Source: Cohnella sp. WQ 127256 (GTDB lineage: Bacteria; Bacillota; Bacilli; Paenibacillales; Paenibacillaceae). From it: a stretch of 64,000 nucleotides of DNA. Positions 27,607-35,964 of this stretch are shown piece by piece. The stretch covers positions 1-64,000 of the forward strand of contig NZ_JAMZCY010000005.1 in NCBI RefSeq assembly GCF_024519285.1, written 5' to 3'. A program made the translations under genes and the position numbers. Under the pieces are notes generated by a model. That model did no database searches and had not been told where the DNA came from. It saw only the letters and a program-made list of their open reading frames with translations. The first letter of the stretch is position 1; each line of letters starts with the position of its first letter.

Positions 27607-28299
27607 ATGGGTGTATTCCAAAGAGTGAAAGATATGACAAAGGCGTCGGTACATGATTTACTTGATAAATTAGAGGATCCAATCGTGATGTTAAATCAAT
27701 ATCTCCGTGATATGGAAATTGAAATTCATGATGCGGAAGTAACAGTAGCTAAGCAAATGGCGTCAGAACGTCGGATGAAGCAACGCTTAGATGAGTTAGT
27801 ACGATTAAGTGTCGAACGCGAAAATCAAGCGGAGCATTCTTTACGTAACGGTAATGAAGCACTTGCTCGCAAATTACTTGAAGAGAAGGTTCAGTTCAAT
27901 CAACAAGCCATTGATCTGTCTGGACTGCACGAGCAAGCTAGCGCTCAAGTCAGCGACCTGACTTCTCAGCTCCATGAAATGAAGGATGAGTATTACAAGC
28001 TTCGTAACAAACGCAATGAGCTCGCTGCACGCTCGCAAATGGCGAAGGCACGCAAGCAAATGGCCCAAATCAGCACGTTGCATACGATCGAGAGTGGATC
28101 AGCTTCTCGAGGATTCCACCGTATGGAAGAAAAAATAATGCAGATGGAAGCGGAAGCGGATGTCGTTCGGCTACCAGGTTCATCTTATGGCGGAGCACCA
28201 TCCCGTATTGATCCAGAAAAAGCCTACCGCATAGATCAAGAGCTTGAAGCTCTGAAAAATCGTGTTCAACCGAATCTAAGTAAAACCGAAACAGAGTAA
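27607..28299 (+). CDS. PspA/IM30 family protein (LiaH-like), copy 2
   Basis: Second PspA-type protein, 230 residues. The N-terminal helix [19 protein letters not shown] is closer to the canonical PspA/LiaH start than copy 1; long coiled coils follow. AAAGGAG precedes the ATG at 27607, 4 bases after the PspC stop; an ATG ten codons earlier lies inside the pspC gene. A hairpin with a weak T run follows the gene. Confidence 0.88.
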   Translation: MGVFQRVKDMTKASVHDLLDKLEDPIVMLNQYLRDMEIEIHDAEVTVAKQMASERRMKQRLDELVRLSVERENQAEHSLRNGNEALARKLLEEKVQFNQQAIDLSGLHEQASAQVSDLTSQLHEMKDEYYKLRNKRNELAARSQMAKARKQMAQISTLHTIESGSASRGFHRMEEKIMQMEAEADVVRLPGSSYGGAPSRIDPEKAYRIDQELEALKNRVQPNLSKTETE

Positions 28300-28374
28300 A
28301 GAGTAACGGACTAGCATTTTCGAGTGTCCTAAGATGTGCTATGATGTCAGATAGTAATGGTTGGTATATCTTCG

Positions 28375-28406
28375 AAGCCATAACGGGACTTGATCCGTTA
28401 TGGCTT
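28375..28406 (+). terminator. Hairpin between second pspA and liaF
   Basis: Stem AAGCCATAACGG / CCGTTATGGCTT with loop GACTTGAT and a short T tail. It probably lowers read-through so that the PspA/PspC effectors are made in excess of the LiaFSR control proteins. Confidence 0.7.
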
Positions 28407-28449
28407 TAGCTACGAATAACGAAGAGAGCAGCAGGAGGTGTGACCCGAC

Positions 28450-29088
28450 ATGAGAAAATCCAGTAACGCGATTCTTTTTATAGCGGCCGGAATATACCTC
28501 GCGCTTGGTGCTGTGGCGGGTTACACTACGGTTAATGCAGTTGTTCTCCTGCTTCTGGGTATTGAACGTTATAGAACAGATCGTGCCCGAATATCAATTA
28601 TCGTTATTATGGTAAGTATTCTAGTATTGGTGATCACTCAATTTGCCATGTTTGCAGTGGTCGTATTAATCTCACTCGGAATTTATTATTTAAAGGCACG
28701 GCCGCCTTCGGTTGGAGCATATGTAAGCAAGCATAAGTTAATTCTTAACATGCGAGACGATGAGCAATCCTGGGTGCTTCAATCGATGAGCTTCTGGCAT
28801 GCCATTGGGGAAATACGCATGGATATGTCATTAGCGGTGCCGGAAGACAAGGAAACCACGATTGTGCTCCAAGGACTGGTTGGCGATCTGGATTTGATAA
28901 TCCCAGATGATTATGGAATAGAAGTAGATGCTTCAGTACTTCTAGGTCAGGTGTCGTTTAGGCAAGTGAAAGAAGGCGGGATGTTCCACCGCTTAACATG
29001 GAAATCGCAAAATTACGACGAGTGTGAGCAGAAATTGAAACTTCAATTGTTCTATCTCGTAGGTGATATCAAAATAAGCACGGTATAA
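28450..29088 (+). CDS. liaF: LiaF-like negative regulator of envelope stress response
   Basis: Membrane protein of 212 residues. Residues 5-85 contain about four transmembrane segments and residues 100-212 a soluble beta-rich domain of the LiaF/YvqF C-terminal type (VLQGLVGDLDLIIPDDYGIEVDAS fits in part). CAGGAGGTG precedes the ATG. It is followed by liaS and liaR in the order known from Bacillus, where LiaF keeps LiaS inactive until cell-wall antibiotics act. Confidence 0.85.
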   Translation: MRKSSNAILFIAAGIYLALGAVAGYTTVNAVVLLLLGIERYRTDRARISIIVIMVSILVLVITQFAMFAVVVLISLGIYYLKARPPSVGAYVSKHKLILNMRDDEQSWVLQSMSFWHAIGEIRMDMSLAVPEDKETTIVLQGLVGDLDLIIPDDYGIEVDASVLLGQVSFRQVKEGGMFHRLTWKSQNYDECEQKLKLQLFYLVGDIKISTV

Positions 29089-29112
29089 ATCGTCTTTGAA
29101 GGGGGGAGTCGC

Positions 29113-30201
29113 ATGGAGTCCCAGAAAGTCACCAATATGGTTTGGCGTCACATGGGCGAGGCTGTGCTGTACTCCCTAGGCATTGGTGCGCTAGTTGTTT
29201 ATTTATTAATTAGATATGGGCTCGCTGGGTCATTCCAATCTTGGGGAACTGTAATTTCTTATTCCCTATCTGCAGTTGGCGTATTAACGATAACGGGAGC
29301 TGCTTATGGGTTCTGGAGAAGCTACCCGATACGTCATAGGCTGGAGTTACTAAGGGATACGATGCTGATGCTGGAAAAGGGAAGCTCCAATTTACCTTTA
29401 CCGGATTTGGGTAAAGATGAAATCGGGCGCCTAGGAGATCAGCTAGGAAAGCTTGGTCGTAAATGGGAAGAGCAGGTTACTTCTTTACAACGCTTATCTA
29501 CGAATAATGCGGAGCTAGCCGCACAAGCTCGGATGAGCGCTGTCGTAGAGGAGCGCCAACGGCTTGCCCGCGAGCTTCATGATGCTGTTAGTCAACAGCT
29601 GTTCGCTATCTCCATGACAGCTACCGCAGTAGGGCGTACAATGGACAATGATTTCGAGCGTGCCCGACGACAGGTTGAATTGATTGAAGAGATGGCCTCT
29701 GCTGCGCAATCGGAAATGAGAGCGCTTCTTCTGCATTTGCGCCCCGTACATCTAGAGGGTAAGAGATTAGCCCAAGCAATTCCGGAATTGGTTGAGGAAA
29801 TGAAGGCTAAGGTTCCGGTCGATATTTCCATAGATATGGAACAGGACTTGCCGCTGAATAAAGGCGTAGAGAACCATCTTTTCCGCATCGTGCAGGAGGC
29901 ACTATCCAATACGCTTCGTCATGCTAAAGCAACGAAAATGGACATCGTTCTCCAACGACGAGGGGACACTGTTCGTCTTGGAATTAAGGATAATGGGATC
30001 GGCTTCGACCCTAAGATCAAGAAGCAAGCTTCTTATGGGATGACGAATATGGAAGAGCGTGTGAACGAGCTTGGCGGCTCCTTGAATGTCGCCAGTGCTC
30101 CTGGCAAAGGAACTAGAATTGAAATTAGGGTGCCCTTAATGGCGGAAGGTGGTTTAGCGAATGACGGAACAGGCTATGATTCGGGTGTTGCTGGTAGATG
30201 A
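29113..30201 (+). CDS. liaS: LiaS-like sensor histidine kinase
   Basis: Sensor kinase of 362 residues with two membrane helices near residues 14-35 and 45-67, a HAMP-like segment (LPLPDLGKDEIGRLGDQLG), a HisKA_3 dimerisation domain with the phospho-acceptor ARELHDAVSQQLFA, and an HATPase domain (IKDNGIGFD, GKGTRIEIRVP). The short extracytoplasmic loop is typical of intramembrane-sensing kinases that answer to LiaF. It overlaps liaR by 41 bases. Confidence 0.9.
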   Translation: MESQKVTNMVWRHMGEAVLYSLGIGALVVYLLIRYGLAGSFQSWGTVISYSLSAVGVLTITGAAYGFWRSYPIRHRLELLRDTMLMLEKGSSNLPLPDLGKDEIGRLGDQLGKLGRKWEEQVTSLQRLSTNNAELAAQARMSAVVEERQRLARELHDAVSQQLFAISMTATAVGRTMDNDFERARRQVELIEEMASAAQSEMRALLLHLRPVHLEGKRLAQAIPELVEEMKAKVPVDISIDMEQDLPLNKGVENHLFRIVQEALSNTLRHAKATKMDIVLQRRGDTVRLGIKDNGIGFDPKIKKQASYGMTNMEERVNELGGSLNVASAPGKGTRIEIRVPLMAEGGLANDGTGYDSGVAGR

Positions 30202-30814
30202 TCATGAGATGGTCAGAATCGGTTTGGCTGCAGTGCTTGGTACAGAGGCTAACATCGAGGTCGTGGGTGAGGCTGGCAATGGTCTTGAGGGTTTACGTCT
30301 AGCTCGTGAATATTCTCCTGATGTTGTTCTGATGGATTTGGTTATGGATGGAATGGACGGAATCGAGACGACTCGCCGTCTGATGGAGGAAATGCCGGAA
30401 TGTCGAGTAATTGTGCTGACCAGTTTCCTTGACGATGAGAAAATGTATCCTGTCATTGAAGCGGGAGCATTTAGCTACTTACTCAAAACCTCACGTGCAT
30501 CCGAAATTGCAGATGCGATACGTGCAGCTGCGAGAGGCCAATCTGTTCTTGAATCCCAAGTCGCATCCAAAATGATGAACCGTTTCCGCCGACCTCCCCA
30601 GGCAATCGCTCAGCCTCATGAGGATTTGACTGACCGTGAGATGGAAGTATTAAAGTTGATTGCCTTAGGGAAGTCTAATCAGGAAATTGCGGACGACCTG
30701 TTTATTGGGATCAAAACCGTCAAATACCATCTGACCAACCTGTTCGGTAAGCTTAGTGTCGAGGATAGAACTCAAGCGGCCATATATGCCCATCGTAATG
30801 GACTTGCAGATTAG
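30161..30814 (+). CDS. liaR: LiaR-like response regulator (NarL/FixJ type)
   Basis: Response regulator of 217 residues. Receiver domain with phospho-acceptor Asp in VVLMDLVMDGMDG, and a LuxR-type helix-turn-helix at the C-terminus (LTDREMEVLKLIALGKSNQE, IKTVKYHLTNLF). GGAAGGTGG precedes the ATG at 30161; ATG 30176 is an alternative. It presumably activates the lia/psp operon upstream. Its stop overlaps the convergent small gene by four bases. Confidence 0.9.
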   Translation: MTEQAMIRVLLVDDHEMVRIGLAAVLGTEANIEVVGEAGNGLEGLRLAREYSPDVVLMDLVMDGMDGIETTRRLMEEMPECRVIVLTSFLDDEKMYPVIEAGAFSYLLKTSRASEIADAIRAAARGQSVLESQVASKMMNRFRRPPQAIAQPHEDLTDREMEVLKLIALGKSNQEIADDLFIGIKTVKYHLTNLFGKLSVEDRTQAAIYAHRNGLAD

Positions 30815-31155
30815 ATGAGAATAACAGCTCTTATTGGAGCAAGTGGGATGACGGCTTTAACCGTGCTGATGTCCTTCGCGGGTTCTAAACTAAGAGCCCC
30901 CCAATAAGCCGAGCTTGCTGGTTGAGCATCTCGATCTCTTTGATCTAATTCGAGGGAGTTAATGTCTACTTTCATTTTGGACTTGCGGCTGCGATTGACC
31001 GGACGAGCAGTGCGCTCTCCATTAAGAATGATCGACGATGAACTGCATGATGTAAGAACTCCGGTGTGGCGAGTATCGTCGTTCATAATGACATAAACCG
31101 CCCGACCAACTAAGGGTCGGAGAGAATCCTCATTAATCGGAAATAGGGAATCCAT
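30811..31155 (-). CDS. Small Sm-like protein, function unknown
   Basis: Protein of 114 residues. Residues 10-45 (LRPLVGRAVYVIMNDD, HTGVLTSCSSSSIILNG) resemble the first two strands of an Sm/LSm or SH3-like barrel, a fold for RNA or small ligands. The rest is basic and then low in structure; it ends AVILI. AAGGAGG lies 11 bases before the ATG. It is convergent with liaR, overlapping it by four bases. I do not recognise a named family. Confidence 0.6.
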   Translation of the reverse strand: MDSLFPINEDSLRPLVGRAVYVIMNDDTRHTGVLTSCSSSSIILNGERTARPVNRSRKSKMKVDINSLELDQRDRDAQPASSAYWGALSLEPAKDISTVKAVIPLAPIRAVILI

Positions 31156-31264
31156 TACAATTGTAGCCTCCTTGAACGCGAGTTTTTAAGCATTATATTC
31201 GAATAGAGACAATCGTGTACGGGCGTATGCCCAAGCGCAGGGAGACCGACTTAAAAACGTAGCG

Positions 31265-31293
31265 TTGTCCCAGTTATTGTGCTACACTACAAT
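31265..31293 (+). promoter_or_regulatory. Promoter of zwf
   Basis: A -35 box TTGTCC and -10 box TACAAT with a 17-base spacer lie about 59 bases before the zwf start. Good match to the vegetative sigma factor consensus. Confidence 0.55.
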
Positions 31294-31351
31294 TCATGAG
31301 ATTTGACTAGATCAGCTCATCCAATCCTGCAAACAAGAAAGATGAGGGTCC

Positions 31352-32905
31352 ATGGCGCACAACAAAAACGAAGCTATTTCCGCTCATGAAGCGGTCTATT
31401 TCATTTTCGGGGCTACGGGCGATTTGGCTCGCCGAAAACTCTTTCCGGCCCTTTACAGCTTGTATCGTGAAGGTAAGCTGGGTGAACGTTTTGCTATCAT
31501 TGGTTTAGCTCGGAGACCGCGTACCTATGCCCAATTCCGTGATGACGTTTACGAATCGATTCAGGAATTTTGTCGCTACAAGCCTAGCGAGAAGGCATCA
31601 TGGGAGGCTTTTGCTGAACACTTTACATATCAGTCTTTAGATACTGGCAACGTAGAAGCCTTTAAACAATTAAAGAGTCATACAGAGGAAATCGAAGCGC
31701 AATATCAAATTCCAGGCAATCGCTTATTTTATTTGGCACTTGCACCTGAGTTATTTGGTAACGTTTCTCGTAATCTCCGTGAAGGTGGCATGCTGGAAAG
31801 TGGTGGATGGCATCGTCTAGTTATTGAAAAGCCATTCGGCTACGATTATCCGTCTGCGGAGAGCTTGAACGAAGAAATTCGCCATGTTTTTCGTGAGGAA
31901 GAAGTATTCCGTATCGACCATTACCTCGGTAAAGAAATGGTTCAAAATATAGAGGTTATTCGCTTGTCGAATGCTTTCTTCGAGCCGCTCTGGAACAATA
32001 ACCATATCGCTAACGTTCAGATTACGTTATCGGAAACCGTTGGGGTAGAAGAACGTGGTGCTTATTACAACAAATCAGGAGCATTACGCGACATGGTTCA
32101 GAACCATATGCTGCAAATGCTGACGATGATTGCTATGGAGCCGCCTAGCCGTTTAGATCCGGAGGATATCCGGGATGAGAAGGTTAAAGTTCTTCGTTCC
32201 ATTCGTAACATGGTAACTCAAGAAGAAATTCATACGAACATTGTTAGAGGTCAGTATAGTGAAGGCTCTTCCAAAGGCAAGGAGCTTAAAGGCTACCGTC
32301 AGGAGGATTCCGTTGATCCTGAATCCGTAACCGAAACCTTCTTCGCTGCTCGTCTGTTCGTAGATAATTTCCGTTGGGCTGGAGTTCCGTTCTATGTTCG
32401 GACGGGCAAACGCTTGCCGGTCAAATCTACAGAAATCGTGATCGAGTTCAAAAATGTGCCGAATAACGTCTTGTTTGCAAAAAACCAGGATCTATCACCG
32501 AACCTGCTTGTTATCCGTGTGAATCCGATGGAAGGCATTTATATTAAGTTTAATGCCAAGAAGCCCGGCAATGACATGACGGTTCAGCCTGTAGCTATGG
32601 AATTCTGCCAAAGCTGCCAAGTGGGAATTAACACGCCTGAAGCATATGAACGTCTTATTTTCGATGCAGCTCGTGGAGATCACACTTATTTCACCCGTTG
32701 GGATGAGCTAGCGGTCGCTTGGAAGCTCATTGATCCGATTGCGGCTGCCTGGAGAGAAGATTCTAGTGACTTGCAGCAATACCCTGCAGGCTCATGGGGA
32801 CCGAAGACAGTGGAAGCACTATTAGCTAATGAAGGCTACCATTGGTGGCCCGTGAATGGACAGGAAGAAGATAATATCCTCTGGGTGTCGAATACAAGTA
32901 AGTAA
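31352..32905 (+). CDS. zwf: Glucose-6-phosphate 1-dehydrogenase
   Basis: First enzyme of the oxidative pentose phosphate pathway: oxidises glucose 6-phosphate to 6-phosphogluconolactone with NADP. 517 residues, normal length. The N-terminal nucleotide-binding motif GATGDLARRKLFPALYSL and the active-site motif RIDHYLGKEMVQN are both intact; VIEKPFG is also conserved. It is monocistronic, between its own promoter and a strong terminator. Confidence 0.97.
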   Translation: MAHNKNEAISAHEAVYFIFGATGDLARRKLFPALYSLYREGKLGERFAIIGLARRPRTYAQFRDDVYESIQEFCRYKPSEKASWEAFAEHFTYQSLDTGNVEAFKQLKSHTEEIEAQYQIPGNRLFYLALAPELFGNVSRNLREGGMLESGGWHRLVIEKPFGYDYPSAESLNEEIRHVFREEEVFRIDHYLGKEMVQNIEVIRLSNAFFEPLWNNNHIANVQITLSETVGVEERGAYYNKSGALRDMVQNHMLQMLTMIAMEPPSRLDPEDIRDEKVKVLRSIRNMVTQEEIHTNIVRGQYSEGSSKGKELKGYRQEDSVDPESVTETFFAARLFVDNFRWAGVPFYVRTGKRLPVKSTEIVIEFKNVPNNVLFAKNQDLSPNLLVIRVNPMEGIYIKFNAKKPGNDMTVQPVAMEFCQSCQVGINTPEAYERLIFDAARGDHTYFTRWDELAVAWKLIDPIAAAWREDSSDLQQYPAGSWGPKTVEALLANEGYHWWPVNGQEEDNILWVSNTSK

Positions 32906-32944
32906 ACGATCTGCTTGGAGATTAATTGAATAATTTACTATGCA

Positions 32945-32980
32945 AAGGGGATCATGCCGAGAGGCATGATCCCCTTATTC
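32945..32980. terminator. Terminator between zwf and AraC gene
   Basis: Perfect 14-base-pair stem AAGGGGATCATGCC / GGCATGATCCCCTT with loop GAGA. It lies between convergent genes and can serve both. Confidence 0.85.
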
Positions 32981-33066
32981 AATCAAACAGACATCCAAAG
33001 TGCTAGGACCCCATTTGAAACATAGCTGGCTGTTGTAATAAAACAGCGATATTAAAAAGTTATGAG

Positions 33067-33927
33067 TTATGCTCGACGATATTGCTGAGGGGAATTTCCA
33101 GTAATCTTGCGAAATAAGGAATGGAAAAATTTCATATCAGAGTAACCTACTTCATTTGCGGTTTGTTGCACGGATTTATCCGTTGTTTTAAGCAAATGGC
33201 AGCACTTCTGAATTCGCACGTTCTGTACATAATGGTTGAAGGTTACTCCGGTAACCTTCTTGAATTGATTCTGAAAATGACCGACACTCATGAACGAAAG
33301 TTCCGCCACCGCTTTAAGCGTAATTTTATCCGAATAGCTTTTCTCAATATAGTATAGAGCATCGTCAATACTCTCGATCTTAGGCTCGGCTGTATGCATT
33401 TGCTGTTCGGGCTCCATCTCCACGCGATGGATGAGCTGCAAAATCTGCAAAATAATAGCGGTTACCATTGTATGAAAGCCTGAAGGGCGCTCGGAGTATT
33501 CGAGATAGGCTTGGTTGAATAGAGAGAAGAACTGATCTCTCTTGTCTGAGTACGAATACCATGGACGACTCAAGTTATTTGGAAAATAGAGGTAATGATA
33601 TAAATTAGAGTTCTGGGGAATCCAACCCTTTAATCGGTCAAGAGTAGCAATATCAAATATGCAATTGATAACAACAAGTGGGCAGGTCGGATCTGTAGTT
33701 GAGGGCCGGAATACATGACTTGTTCCAATAGGAATAAGGAATAAATCGCCTTTCTGTACTTCAAGAAGCTGATCATTGATATAGTGATAACCTTTCCCCT
33801 CAACGACTAAGCATAATTCGATGAAATCATGGCGGTGCATAGAGGTGACGAAAGCTTCCGTCTCGCGGTTCAAATAAATAGGGAAGTCCGTATTGAAATA
33901 CCGTGAGCCTTGTAGCAATAGTGTCAT
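33067..33927 (-). CDS. AraC-family regulator
   Basis: Regulator of 286 residues with an N-terminal cupin (HDFIELCLVVEGKGYHYIN, IPIGTSHVF) and C-terminal AraC helix-turn-helix motifs ending NEVGYSDMKFFHSLFRKITG and SPQQYRR. It is a paralogue of the protein at 21394-22257 (shared GKGYHYI/GKGFHYI, IPIGT.HV and closing motif). It is divergent from the two-component system and may sense the same sugar. Confidence 0.88.
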   Translation of the reverse strand: MTLLLQGSRYFNTDFPIYLNRETEAFVTSMHRHDFIELCLVVEGKGYHYINDQLLEVQKGDLFLIPIGTSHVFRPSTTDPTCPLVVINCIFDIATLDRLKGWIPQNSNLYHYLYFPNNLSRPWYSYSDKRDQFFSLFNQAYLEYSERPSGFHTMVTAIILQILQLIHRVEMEPEQQMHTAEPKIESIDDALYYIEKSYSDKITLKAVAELSFMSVGHFQNQFKKVTGVTFNHYVQNVRIQKCCHLLKTTDKSVQQTANEVGYSDMKFFHSLFRKITGNSPQQYRRA

Positions 33928-34134
33928 CTAGCATCCCTCCATAGATGCCCTCTTTCAAAGCTTTCGTTTGAAAAAGGGAGTGTGTAATCGTAATTGTAAA
34001 GGAAAGGAATTATTTGTACATGGATGATCTATACTATCAGACTTGTAATATGCATACCTTTCTGCACGATTCTAAAGCTGTGATATGCTACTTATAGAGG
34101 AAGACATCAAGTTGAGATTTTGGGGGAAACTAGG

Positions 34135-35964
34135 ATGCGCAAGCATGGAATTCGCAGTAAGCTGTTTATTTCCTATACGCTTATCGTGTCATTTGTAATT
34201 GCAATATTAAGTTTGTTTTTCTATATCCGAATGTCGAGTGTTGTATGGGAGAGATCGTTAGAGACATCACGTCAGATGCTTCAGAGGGTCGATGCTTCAC
34301 TCTCACAAGCCATTAAAGATATTGATCGTATATCCGCGCAGGTTATCTATAATTCAGATTTCCAGCACAAATTCGAAGAATCCTTCTCGACAGTGGAAAC
34401 TTACGAGGATTTTGATCAGAAAAATGCTTTCGTAAAAATACTGGCAACGCTCAATGGTCCTTCGTTTATCGCGCAACAGATCAATGTATTTAACCTCGAT
34501 GGAGATTTCATTAGCTACGGCTTAAAGATCGATCCCTACGATAATCTTAAAGAGAGGATCAGCCTGTTAGATTGGGTAACGCCTACGTTAAAGAAGGACG
34601 GAGATAAGCAAATTAACCCGCCTCATCGCGATGAATTGTTCAAGTCCGGGGAGCTTGTATTTTCATTATCGAGGCTATTTCCACATAGTTCAGCTTCATC
34701 ACCTAAGTTTGTAGAGGTCCAGCAATCCTATGAGAAGCTTAAAGAAATCGCTGGAGATGCGCTACTACAAACGAATAATCAGCTTTACATTTTCGACGAC
34801 GAAGGACACTTGTTTTATCCGATTGAGGATGACAAGCTAATTCCTCCATTTGAATGGTCGGATATTCCTCATTTACCCTCTGGTGTATTTCATAATGTAA
34901 CGGAAAAAGTGAACGGTGAAAGTATGGTTATAGGGTGGTTACGTTCTTCCTTTTCTGGATTGACCGTGGTTGCCGCGCAGCCTAAGCAACAGCTTCTAAG
35001 TCCCGTGAATAGCCTGAGATCGATCGTACTGACCGTTATGATTGCTGCGGAAATATTTGCTCTACTAATCGCTTATTGGATCGCTTCCTCGATTACTCGA
35101 CCGATTCGCTTGATTCTAAAGGATGTAAAGAGACTGGACCTAGAGCAGATTAATCTAAACATGATGGTTCAGAATCAGAAAACCTATCGAAAAGCGACAT
35201 ACGAGATACAAGAGCTATATGATGGGGTCGTGTCTATGAAAACACGTTTGAACAATTCGGTGGATCAATTTATTGATTCTCAGAAACGGGAAAATTTAGC
35301 CCATATGAGAGCGCTTCACAATCAACTTCAGCCACATTTTGTCTTTAACACTCTTTCCTCTATTGGTGCTCTTGCAGAAAACTCAGGTGCAGATCAAGCC
35401 GCGGCTATGAGCTATAAAATGATGCATTTAATGGAATATATCAGCCAACCAAACACCGATCCTGTCCAAATGCAGGAGGAGTTAAACTTTACAGAGAGCT
35501 ATTTGCAGCTAATGAAGCTTAGATATCAGGATAACTTCAGTTATGAGGTAGAGGTTACCGAAACCTTAAGTGGTATTATTTTTCCAAAAGTGGTTCTTCA
35601 GCCGATTGTAGAAAATTCATTTACTCATGGCTTTAGGTCTGTTAATCCTCCATGGCATATCGGTATTAAAGTGACAGAGTCTAATAATGAACAATGGGCG
35701 ATAAGGATAACAGATAACGGTAGTGGATTTCAGATCGAAGCTTTGCAGCGTATAAAAAGGTTTATTGAAAATCTTAATGACGGGCTTTCTAGCCAACCAG
35801 ATCTTATCGGAAGCAAAGGAATCGGTGGTATTGGCTTGGAGAACGCTCTAATGAGACTATATTTGTTCTATCAAGGAAAGGTTTCATTTGATATTCACAA
35901 TCTTGAAGAAGGCATGGAGCTTACGATTAAGGTAGGACTTAAGGAGGGAATGCCGGATGTTTAG
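34135..35964 (+). CDS. YesM-type sensor histidine kinase
   Basis: Membrane histidine kinase of 609 residues. A first transmembrane helix (LFISYTLIVSFVIAILSLFF) and a second near residue 295-320 flank a large extracellular domain; then HAMP, a His_kinase domain with acceptor HNQLQPHFVFNTLSS, and an HATPase domain (ENSFTHGF, DNGSGF, GIGGIGLENA). The start ATG at 34135 follows GGGGGAAAC; a TTG five codons earlier is less likely. It overlaps the response regulator gene by eight bases. Such pairs sense extracellular oligosaccharides, often through the linked binding protein. Confidence 0.92.
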   Translation: MRKHGIRSKLFISYTLIVSFVIAILSLFFYIRMSSVVWERSLETSRQMLQRVDASLSQAIKDIDRISAQVIYNSDFQHKFEESFSTVETYEDFDQKNAFVKILATLNGPSFIAQQINVFNLDGDFISYGLKIDPYDNLKERISLLDWVTPTLKKDGDKQINPPHRDELFKSGELVFSLSRLFPHSSASSPKFVEVQQSYEKLKEIAGDALLQTNNQLYIFDDEGHLFYPIEDDKLIPPFEWSDIPHLPSGVFHNVTEKVNGESMVIGWLRSSFSGLTVVAAQPKQQLLSPVNSLRSIVLTVMIAAEIFALLIAYWIASSITRPIRLILKDVKRLDLEQINLNMMVQNQKTYRKATYEIQELYDGVVSMKTRLNNSVDQFIDSQKRENLAHMRALHNQLQPHFVFNTLSSIGALAENSGADQAAAMSYKMMHLMEYISQPNTDPVQMQEELNFTESYLQLMKLRYQDNFSYEVEVTETLSGIIFPKVVLQPIVENSFTHGFRSVNPPWHIGIKVTESNNEQWAIRITDNGSGFQIEALQRIKRFIENLNDGLSSQPDLIGSKGIGGIGLENALMRLYLFYQGKVSFDIHNLEEGMELTIKVGLKEGMPDV

